Below are positions 57,750-64,000 of a stretch of DNA of 64,000 nucleotides, piece by piece; within the stretch, counting starts at the first letter, position 1, and every line of letters begins with the position of its first letter. The notes under the pieces were generated by a model, which saw only the letters and a list, made by a program, of their open reading frames with translations, was not told the DNA's origin and ran no database searches. The position numbers were made by a program, and so were the translations under genes. This DNA is from Stenotrophomonas nematodicola (GTDB taxonomy: Bacteria > Pseudomonadota > Gammaproteobacteria > Xanthomonadales > Xanthomonadaceae). The DNA is taken from NCBI RefSeq assembly GCF_009467805.1, contig NZ_WIAY01000005.1, forward strand, positions 1 through 64,000, read 5' to 3'.

Positions 57750-60092
57750 TTACCAGTTCATGTTGAGCGAAACACCCACGGTGCGCGGTTCGTTGTACAC
57801 CGCCGCCATGTAGTTTTCGATCACACCCTTGAGGTTCTTCTCATTGGTGATGTTGCGTGCGAACAACGCCACTTCCCAGGCGCCATAGTTGCCCGAGTAG
57901 CCCAGCTTCAGGCCACCTTCGAAGCTGCCCTTGGAGTTGAACTCGGCCGAGTCGTACAGCACGAAGCTGGTGTAACCCTGTCTGTTCCAGTCGGTGGACA
58001 CGAAGAACACATCGCTGTCGTTGACCGGCACGTCATAACGCGCGGCCAGGTTGATGTTGTACTTGGGCGCGTTCGGCAGCGGGTTGCCGTTGATCTGGGC
58101 GAAGGTGTTCGCGCCAACCTTGATGGTCGGATCGTTCACCGTACACACCACGGCACCATTGAGGGCGCACACCTGCGCATACACGCGGTCGTCCTGGATC
58201 TCGCTGTGCAGCAGGCTGACGCCGGCGCTCAGGCTCAGGTTCGGCACCGGGCGCAGTTCCATGTCTGCTTCCAGGCCGTAAGCCTTGGCCTTGTCGGCGT
58301 TGAACAGCACGCCGTTGCCGTCCGAGTCGTTGCCGTTGAGCTGGATGTCGTTGACCACGTAGGTGAACGCGGCGGCGTTCACGCGCAGGCGGTTGTCCCA
58401 CAGGCTGCTCTTGATGCCCGCTTCCCAGGACAGGATGGTTTCCGAGTCCGCGGTGGTGAAGTCGGCATTGAACACGGCCGAGCGGCCCTGGATGGTCGGG
58501 CCACGGAAGCCGCGCGCCACGCGCGCATACACGCTCAGCTGCGGGTTGAACGCGTACATCGCGCTGACATCCCAGCTCGGCGTGGTATCGGACATCTCCA
58601 CGTCGGTGCGACCCTTGTAGGTCACCACGCCGGCGGCGGTATCGGCGGTCTTCAGCAGGCGGGTGTGCTTCTCGTCGCGGGTCTGGCGCAGGCCGGCGGT
58701 GAGCGTGAACCTGTCGGTGACGTCATAGCTGATCTGGCCGAAACCGGCCCACGAGGTATTGACGTTGCGCAGGCGCACCCAGTTGTTCGGATTGCGCGCA
58801 TTGCCCTGCAGGAACCAGGCGCGCTGGTAGAAATCGGTGGTGTCACGGCCATCGAAGTAGAACGCGCCTACCTGCCACTTCAGGCGGTTGTCGTCACCGT
58901 TGGCCAAGCGGATTTCCTGGGTCCACTGGTCCAGATCGCGGATCTGGCCCATCGACTGGCCGTAGCCGTTCGGCACGCCGTTGACCGGATAGTTCACCGC
59001 CGCGCCGCCGTCGGTATCACCACGGCTGTAGCCGGAAGTGGTTTCGTAGGCGGTGATCGAGGTCAGCGACACGTTGCCGAAATCGTAGACCGCCTTGATC
59101 GAGCCGCCGTAGGTCTTGTAGGCCTGCGGGTTGTTGCCGGCTTCGTCATAGGCGACCTTGTCGCGCGGCACGTCGGTCTTGTTGGAGCCCTTGGTCAGCG
59201 CGCTGCGCAGGAACAGGGTGGAGGTGCCGTCGTAATCGCGCGCATGCGCCGAGGCCAGCAGCGAGAAGGCATCGCTGGGTTGCAGCAGCAGCTGCGCACG
59301 CACGTTGCGGTCGTCGAAGCCGCCCATCGCATTCTTCTTCGGCGAGACCGTGCCATCGGCGCTCGGGCCGGTGTAGGTGTTGTCCACGTAATCGTCGCGG
59401 TGCTGATACAGCGCCGAGACACGGAACGAGGCAATGTCGTTGATCGGACCGCCGAAGCCGCCGTCCACCGCCACGCTGCCGTAAGTGCCATAGCTGGCCT
59501 GCACGCGACCGCTGTAGTCCTGGCTCGGCTTGATGCTGTCGAACTTGACGATGCCGGCGGTGGTGTTGCGGCCGAACAGCGTGCCCTGCGGACCGCGCAG
59601 CACTTCGACCTGGTCCACGTCATAGACCGGATTGGACTTGAGCACCACGTGCTCGAGCACCACGTCGTCCTGGATGATCGACACCGGCTGCGAGGCGCCC
59701 AGGTAGAAATCGATGTTGCCCAGGCCGCGGATGTAGAAGCGCGGGAAGATGCGGCCGGTGGTGGTTTCGGCATAGAAGCTCGGCACCTTGCCCGACAGCG
59801 CCAGCAGCGTGTCGTCGCCACCGGCGGTGTAGTCGCGCATGCGCTCGCCCTGCACTACGCCGACCGACACCGGCACCTCCTGCAGATTGCGCTCGCGGTG
59901 ATCGGCGGTCACGGTGATCGCGTCGAGGGAGGTCGGGCTCGCGTCCTGGGCCGAGGCGGCGCCGGCCAGGCCAAGCAGCGAGGCGGTGGCGCAGGCCAGC
60001 GCCAGGGCATGACGGCGCGGCAGCGGTCCGGTTACAGCAACACGGCGCGAAGAATGACGCAGGGACACGGAGGTGGTGCGATTGACAGGCAT
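57750..60092 (-). CDS. TonB-dependent receptor
   Basis: A 780-residue outer-membrane transporter. A signal peptide precedes AQDASPTSLDAITVTADHRE, where DAITVTA resembles a TonB box. The plug domain (about 60-170) contains FPRFYIRGLGNIDFYLGASQ and DQVEVLRGPQGTLFGRNTTAG, the classic plug signature. The barrel follows, ending RTVGVSLNMNW with terminal Trp, as expected for a beta-barrel. ATG at 60092 is chosen (MPVNRTT); an earlier frame is unlikely. No siderophore or carbohydrate cluster is adjacent, so the ligand is unknown. An iron-type receptor is possible. Confidence 0.92.
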   Translation of the reverse strand: MPVNRTTSVSLRHSSRRVAVTGPLPRRHALALACATASLLGLAGAASAQDASPTSLDAITVTADHRERNLQEVPVSVGVVQGERMRDYTAGGDDTLLALSGKVPSFYAETTTGRIFPRFYIRGLGNIDFYLGASQPVSIIQDDVVLEHVVLKSNPVYDVDQVEVLRGPQGTLFGRNTTAGIVKFDSIKPSQDYSGRVQASYGTYGSVAVDGGFGGPINDIASFRVSALYQHRDDYVDNTYTGPSADGTVSPKKNAMGGFDDRNVRAQLLLQPSDAFSLLASAHARDYDGTSTLFLRSALTKGSNKTDVPRDKVAYDEAGNNPQAYKTYGGSIKAVYDFGNVSLTSITAYETTSGYSRGDTDGGAAVNYPVNGVPNGYGQSMGQIRDLDQWTQEIRLANGDDNRLKWQVGAFYFDGRDTTDFYQRAWFLQGNARNPNNWVRLRNVNTSWAGFGQISYDVTDRFTLTAGLRQTRDEKHTRLLKTADTAAGVVTYKGRTDVEMSDTTPSWDVSAMYAFNPQLSVYARVARGFRGPTIQGRSAVFNADFTTADSETILSWEAGIKSSLWDNRLRVNAAAFTYVVNDIQLNGNDSDGNGVLFNADKAKAYGLEADMELRPVPNLSLSAGVSLLHSEIQDDRVYAQVCALNGAVVCTVNDPTIKVGANTFAQINGNPLPNAPKYNINLAARYDVPVNDSDVFFVSTDWNRQGYTSFVLYDSAEFNSKGSFEGGLKLGYSGNYGAWEVALFARNITNEKNLKGVIENYMAAVYNEPRTVGVSLNMNW

Positions 60093-60445
60093 GCAGGGGT
60101 CTCGGGCAGTACTGAACTGGGTGGCGTGCGACGCACGCAGGAAAACAACGACAGCACCGCTGGTTGCGCAGCGATGCGGCACGATATTGCGCGGATGTTG
60201 CAGGTTGTTTTCAGGGCGATGCGGGGGACGGCCGTCCATCCCCGACCCTGATCGGTTGGCTGCTGCCAGGATGCGTGGCGCGGATTATGCCCGGCACGCG
60301 CCCGGTCCGGAAGGTCAGACCGTGGCCGCAGACGCCCGTGCCGCCCAGGACCGGCCCCCTTTGCAGCCCTGACGTGGCAGCGCTACACTAGGCCTGTCGC
60401 GTGGTTCACCGGCTCGGCCAGTACCATGCGGTTCGCACCATCCGT
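60093..60445. promoter_or_regulatory. Region upstream of TonB receptor, holding the tRNA-Ala promoter
   Basis: About 350 bases without a gene. The left part is the leader of the TonB-receptor gene; I see no clear Fur-type palindrome there. On the plus strand TTGCAG at 60361-60366 and TACACT at 60384-60389, exactly 17 bases apart, form the probable promoter of tRNA-Ala, with a start near 60396 and a leader of about 50 bases. Confidence 0.6.
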
Positions 60446-60521
<76 letters not shown>

Positions 60522-60532
60522 CTATTCAACAG

Positions 60533-60568
60533 AAAACCCCGGGAACATGGTTCCCGGGGTTTTTTTTG
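60533..60568 (+). terminator. Terminator after tRNA-Ala
   Basis: AAAACCCCGGGAAC-ATG-GTTCCCGGGGTTTT with a further run of T: a perfect 14-base stem and a long T tract. It is symmetric and can also end transcripts from the small gene on the other strand. Confidence 0.93.
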
Positions 60569-60593
60569 CGTCCTGCGCAATGCCGCCGGCGGA

Positions 60594-60761
60594 TTACTCC
60601 GGCGCCTGGTCCTGCCGCGTCGGGCGCCGTGTGTTGGCGTCGTGCACCTGTTGATCGTGCTGGCCCGGCCGCTGCTTGGCGGTTTCGTCCTGCTTGCGAT
60701 CCTGCTGGCTTTCCTGGATGCCCTGCTGGTCATCCTTTCGCGGTTGCTGCGTGCTGCTCAT
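60594..60761 (-). CDS. Small Gln-rich hydrophilic protein, hypothetical
   Basis: A 55-codon frame starting with ATG at 60761, rich in Gln, Asp, Arg and Lys (begins [20 protein letters not shown], ends [10 protein letters not shown]) with no hydrophobic segment. It looks intrinsically disordered and resembles small low-complexity proteins of Xanthomonadaceae. There is no strong ribosome site (GTGAG is upstream), and the frame ends 26 bases before the tRNA-Ala terminator. Function unknown. It is too short to be picked up by a typical length cut-off, and its reality is uncertain. Confidence 0.45.
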   Translation of the reverse strand: MSSTQQPRKDDQQGIQESQQDRKQDETAKQRPGQHDQQVHDANTRRPTRQDQAPE

Positions 60762-60882
60762 GGTCGATGCTCACGGTGGCAGGCCCGGCAGGGCCCGATG
60801 GCACCAGCGTGGCGGTTCGGCCGTGACGCGCATGTCACCGCAGGCGCGGCAACCGGATCGACGCCGGTTGCCGCACGCCGGC

Positions 60883-61689
60883 TTACTGCGCGTGAAGCAC
60901 GTCCAGCACGTCGCCGGTGGCAGGATCGACCTTGAGTCGCACCTGGTTGGTCACCACGCCGCCGAAGGCATTGGTACCGCGGAAGGTGGTGTCCACCAGC
61001 ACGAAGGTCTCGGTGGGATCGACCCTGACGCGATGACGCGTGCTCACGTGCTTGTAGGAATCCGGATTCTCCATCGTGGATTTGATGAACGCATCCACCT
61101 TGTAGCTGGACCCGTCCCACGCGCTGAACTGGCTGCGCACCTTGAAGTAATCGTAGCGTGACTTGTCGGCCACGAACCTGGCGGGGTCGTGCTTGAAATC
61201 GTTCAGGCACCAGCCCAGCACATCGCCTGCCTTGAGCTGGCCATCCTTGCTGCCGATGTAGTCGCCCAGGCACAGGTAGAACGCCTCGCGCGACGCCTCG
61301 TCCACGCCATTCATGGCCGCATAGCTTTCGGCGAAGGTGCGCGCCTTGGCAGGACCGGTCTCGGCGATCTCCTTCAACGTCTTGTCCTTGGAGGCCTCGA
61401 ACGCGCGGCCGGCCTTGCGTGCGTCACGCTCGGCATCCTGCTGCGCCCGTTCGGCCTGGCGCTCCTTGACCTGCTCGGCCTGGGCCGGGGTCAGCTCGAC
61501 AGGTTCCATTGGTTTGATCAGGCCAGCGATCGCCATCACGATCAACGCGGCCATGAACGCCGCCAGCGCCGCGACCAGGCCCGCGCCGTGGCGGACCGGT
61601 ACGGACTTGCCTGCCAGCACTTTCCCGGCGATCAGGTACCACGCCGTTGCGCCCAGGCCCAGCGCCACGATGAACATCACAAATCCCAT
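60883..61689 (-). CDS. Membrane protein of unknown function
   Basis: A 268-residue protein with two N-terminal helices (MFIVALGLGATAWYLIAG and LVAALAAFMAALIVMAIAGL), then a charged coiled-coil segment (about 78-110: AEQVKERQAERAQQDAERDARKAG) and a soluble C-terminal domain with CLGDYIGSKDGQL, VRSQFSAWDGSSYKV and TTFRGTNAFGGVVTNQVRLKV. The C-terminal part is strand-rich with a pair of conserved-looking Cys (FYLCLGD, LGWCLND). Purine-rich GAGCGGGGGGAAA precedes the ATG. No known family recognised. Confidence 0.75.
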   Translation of the reverse strand: MGFVMFIVALGLGATAWYLIAGKVLAGKSVPVRHGAGLVAALAAFMAALIVMAIAGLIKPMEPVELTPAQAEQVKERQAERAQQDAERDARKAGRAFEASKDKTLKEIAETGPAKARTFAESYAAMNGVDEASREAFYLCLGDYIGSKDGQLKAGDVLGWCLNDFKHDPARFVADKSRYDYFKVRSQFSAWDGSSYKVDAFIKSTMENPDSYKHVSTRHRVRVDPTETFVLVDTTFRGTNAFGGVVTNQVRLKVDPATGDVLDVLHAQ

Positions 61690-61917
61690 GCTTTCCCCCC
61701 GCTCCTTGAGTAATTCGCGGGATTTTCGCATGGTCAGCGCGCGCGGCATAGCAATGCGAGCACCCCAACACCCGACCGCCGGCGCTGCCGCCCCGCGCGG
61801 GGATGCGGCGGACCAGCATTCCGTCGATGCCATGCTGGCCACCCGCCGCGCGTCTTGCGCGACGGACATCGACACATCCGGCAACACCACAGCATTGCAG
61901 TGGCGCATCATGGCGCC

Positions 61918-62319
61918 ATGACCCCCGTCACCCCCCATCTCCACCGCCACCTGCGCCGCTACCTGCTGCTCGCGCTGATGTCGGCCACCACCGTGTTCGG
62001 ACTGGCATGCTGGGCCGTGCTGACCACCGAGCCGGGCTGTCTGCTGGCGCAGGGCCACTGGTCTTCCGGTGCGCGGCAGTGCTACACCCGCCTGTGCCTG
62101 CTGCAGGGCGATTGCGGCCAGATGGCATCGCCGATCACGCACTGCGGACGCGTGCAACCCGGCGACAGCCGCCGGCACGTGTACTTCGAACTGGGCAACC
62201 CGTTGCGGGACGCCGGCACCACCGCCTGGTGGACAGCCGACAAAGTCGGCGGCGGCGAGATCCGCGCGCGCTTTGAGAACGACCGGCTGGTCAACCTGGC
62301 CTGTCCGGTGCAGCCCTGA
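61918..62319 (+). CDS. Small secreted or membrane protein of unknown function
   Basis: A 133-residue protein with a basic start (PHLHRHLRRYLLLALM) leading into one hydrophobic segment and a Cys-rich domain with six or more cysteines (EPGCLLAQG, QCYTRLCLLQGDCGQ, THCGRV, LACPVQP). It probably is exported and disulfide-bonded. The ATG at 61918 is the best start. Divergent from the gene ending at 60883. No family recognised. Confidence 0.6.
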   Translation: MTPVTPHLHRHLRRYLLLALMSATTVFGLACWAVLTTEPGCLLAQGHWSSGARQCYTRLCLLQGDCGQMASPITHCGRVQPGDSRRHVYFELGNPLRDAGTTAWWTADKVGGGEIRARFENDRLVNLACPVQP

Positions 62320-62332
62320 GCGACGCGCGTCG

Positions 62333-63163
62333 CTAGCCCGGCGCATCCGTGCCCTGCCGCGCCCGGCGCCATTGCAGCGGGGTCATGCCGGTTTCGATCC
62401 GGAACATGTAATTGAACGCCGATGCCGACGCGTAGCCGAGTTCATGCGCGATGGTGGTCGGCGAGCGCCCCTGCACCAGCCCCTCCATCGCGCGCAGCAG
62501 GCGCAGGCGCGCCCGCCATGCACGCACGTTCATGCCGGTCTCTCGTTGGAAGTGACGCGCAAGCGTGCGCGCGGAGATCCCCATCCGCAGCGCCCAGGTC
62601 GGCAGGTCGCGCGTATCACCGGGATGGTCGTACAACCGCTGGCACCACCGTTGCAGGCGCGCGTCCTGCGGCCAGGGCAGGTGCCGCACGTGGCGCGTCT
62701 GGCGTGGGAGCTGCGTGCAGATCACCGCGCACAGTGCGCTGTAGCAGGCCGCGTCTTGCGCGGGGTCGGTGCGGCCAAGTTCGACGATCAATTCGCGCAG
62801 CAGCGGTGACGCATCCACTACCACACAGTGATCGGGCATGCCCGGGGCCGCGTCATCGGCAACATACAGGTTGCGGAACGCGGCGGTACTCAAGGCACCG
62901 GTGTGATGCACCGTCGAGGTGGGTACCCACAGCGCCTGCTGCGGTGAGATCACGTAACGCGCATGCGCGGCGGTGACCTGCAGCACGCCTTCGGTCGCGA
63001 ACACGAGCTGGTTCCAGCCGTGCGCATGCGGGGGGAAGCGCTCCCCGGCGGCCAGCTGCTGGCTGCGTGCCACCACCGGCCAGGCCAGCCGACGCAGCGG
63101 CGGCACCGCCACGTCGCGCCACGGCGCCGACCGGGCGGGCAGTGAGAGTCGTTTCATCGACAT
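62333..63163 (-). CDS. AraC family transcriptional regulator
   Basis: A 276-residue regulator. An N-terminal cupin-like sensing domain (PPHAHGWNQLVFATEGVLQVTA, WVPTSTVHHTGAL) is followed by two helix-turn-helix units in the C-terminal 100 residues (ALRMGISARTLARHFQRETGMNVRAW and ELGYASASAFNYMFRIETGMTPLQWRR). It is divergent from the adjacent YbfB-type transporter gene, which it probably controls. The ligand is unknown. This pairing is common in Proteobacteria. Confidence 0.92.
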   Translation of the reverse strand: MSMKRLSLPARSAPWRDVAVPPLRRLAWPVVARSQQLAAGERFPPHAHGWNQLVFATEGVLQVTAAHARYVISPQQALWVPTSTVHHTGALSTAAFRNLYVADDAAPGMPDHCVVVDASPLLRELIVELGRTDPAQDAACYSALCAVICTQLPRQTRHVRHLPWPQDARLQRWCQRLYDHPGDTRDLPTWALRMGISARTLARHFQRETGMNVRAWRARLRLLRAMEGLVQGRSPTTIAHELGYASASAFNYMFRIETGMTPLQWRRARQGTDAPG

Positions 63164-63241
63164 AATGCGTCATTCTATCGAAAGACAGCCGGCGCGATGT
63201 CGCCGAGGATGGGGCTGCCGCCGCCCGCCCCCTCAACCACC

Positions 63242-64000
63242 ATGACCCTGCCCTCCCCGCCGTCCCCGTCGTCGCTGCACCCCTGGCAGGTGATCGGCGC
63301 CGGCATCTGCGCCCTGGTACTCACCGTGGGTCTGGCCCGCTTCGCCTACACGCCGCTGTTGCCGCTGATGCGCGCCGATGCCGGGCTGAGCGCCGCGCAG
63401 GGCGGCTGGCTGGCAACGTTCAACTACCTGGGCTACCTGCTCGGCACCCTGCTGGTGGCGCGCGTCGGCGACCCGCAGCGCCGGTTCCGCTTCTACCGGG
63501 CCGGCCTGCTGCTCGCGGTGGCCGCCACGGCGCTCATGGGCTGCACCACCCGGCCGTGGCTCTGGAGCGTGCTGCGCTTCATCGCCGGCATGTCCAGTAC
63601 CGCCGGCCTGCTGCTGGCCTCCGGGCTGGTGTTGAACTGGCTGCTGGCGCAGCGCCGACGACCGCGGCTTGGCCTGCATTTCGCCGGGCTCGGACTGGGT
63701 ATCGCGGTGTCCGGCCTGGCGACCGCGCTCCTGGCCGGGCACGCCGGTTCGAGCGGACAATGGGTCTGGCTGGGGCTGCTCGGCGTGGTCTTCCTGGTGC
63801 CGGCGTGGCGCTGGATGCCGGCACCCGCCGCGCCGTCGGCGGCACACCTGGCCAGCGCGCCGCCACCGCCATCACGGCGCTGGCGCGTGCTCCTGGTCGC
63901 TGCCTACTTCTGCGCCGGCTTCGGCTTCGCCATTGGCGCGACCTTCATCGTCGCCATACTCGAACAGACCGCCGTCTTCAGCGGGCATGGCAGTGCGGTA
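63242..64000 (+). CDS. YbfB/YjiJ family MFS transporter, 3' end outside window
   Basis: The first 253 codons of a major facilitator running off the right edge. The N-terminal helix begins after WQVIGAGICALVLTVGLARFAY, and LARFAYTPLLPLM with GGWLATFNYLGYLLGTLL is the signature of the YbfB/YjiJ group. The central linker (PAPAAPSAAHLASAPPPPSRR) separates the two halves. Start ATG at 63242; the frame is open to the edge. Divergent from the AraC gene by 78 bases, probably regulated by it. Substrate unknown. Confidence 0.88.
   Translation, partial: MTLPSPPSPSSLHPWQVIGAGICALVLTVGLARFAYTPLLPLMRADAGLSAAQGGWLATFNYLGYLLGTLLVARVGDPQRRFRFYRAGLLLAVAATALMGCTTRPWLWSVLRFIAGMSSTAGLLLASGLVLNWLLAQRRRPRLGLHFAGLGLGIAVSGLATALLAGHAGSSGQWVWLGLLGVVFLVPAWRWMPAPAAPSAAHLASAPPPPSRRWRVLLVAAYFCAGFGFAIGATFIVAILEQTAVFSGHGSAV

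Noticed and set aside
57699..60251. An 850-codon plus-strand frame opposite the TonB-dependent receptor
   Set aside because: Composition bias, no ribosome site and complete overlap with a well-supported receptor gene.

Overview
The window is about 64 kb of GC-rich gammaproteobacterial chromosome, most likely Stenotrophomonas (Xanthomonadaceae). Three things point there. The arginine cluster has the Xanthomonas-type arrangement: an N-acetylornithine carbamoyltransferase and a kinase-acetyltransferase ArgB fusion. GTAG-type palindromic repeats resembling the SMAG elements of Stenotrophomonas maltophilia are scattered between genes. Gene content (GumN/TraB protein, DksA with a long basic N-terminus, TonB-dependent receptor) also fits. 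No rRNA, phage or CRISPR locus is present. Apart from an IS3 fragment and AT-richer DNA at the extreme left, this is core chromosome.

Layout. 1-511: end of an IS3-family element and unassigned DNA. 512-7041: cytochrome bd locus, with cydDC divergent from cydABX and a perfect FNR/Anr-type site between them. 7049-7427: two identical tRNA-Pro(CGG) genes, each with its own promoter and terminator, followed by a CynX-like transporter. 8901-19626, all minus strand: argF'-argG-argE-argB(NAGK-NAGS)-GNAT-argC-argH, then a YciI protein and proB-proA. In front of argF' lies a probable transcription attenuator: promoter, near-leaderless 33-codon ORF with an Arg-Ala-Arg-Arg stretch, mutually exclusive hairpins and a terminator. 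I regard this as the most interesting signal in the window. 19681-25109: secreted protein, cysS, sufE, MFS exporter and an unusual DksA. 25382-31470: yidD, dihydroorotase, M23 peptidase, a squalene/phytoene-synthase-like protein, gph, ubiG and an MtaD-like deaminase. 31701-38288: efp and its modifier epmB (divergent), a GGDEF/EAL protein paired with a PhnD-like binding protein, trmJ and suhB. 38529-47666: htpX, gluQ, phaB, phaR, TraB/GumN protein, a DUF1684 lipoprotein, mutL, a 57-bp tandem array and amiC. 47749-56283: tsaE-nnr, queG, xseA, an M48 lipoprotein-like protease, an FGE-domain lipoprotein and rnd. 56433-64000: serine hydrolase, TonB-dependent receptor, tRNA-Ala(CGC), small hypothetical genes and a divergent AraC regulator/YbfB-type transporter pair cut by the right edge.

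How genes work together. The arg-pro block converts glutamate to arginine through acetylcitrulline and to proline; ArgB and ProB draw on the same glutamate pool. CydDC exports thiols needed to assemble the CydABX oxidase, and the FNR box would raise oxidase synthesis at low oxygen. EpmB modifies Lys34 of EF-P, which is encoded next to it. PhaB makes the polyhydroxyalkanoate monomer and PhaR represses storage genes. Many neighbours overlap by ATGA, GTGA or TGATG (cydD/cydC, GNAT/argC, pyrC/M23, binding protein/GGDEF-EAL, nnr/tsaE, sufE/MFS), indicating translational coupling.

All calls come from reading the sequence and from family knowledge; no database search was run. Functions of the small hypothetical proteins are unknown.
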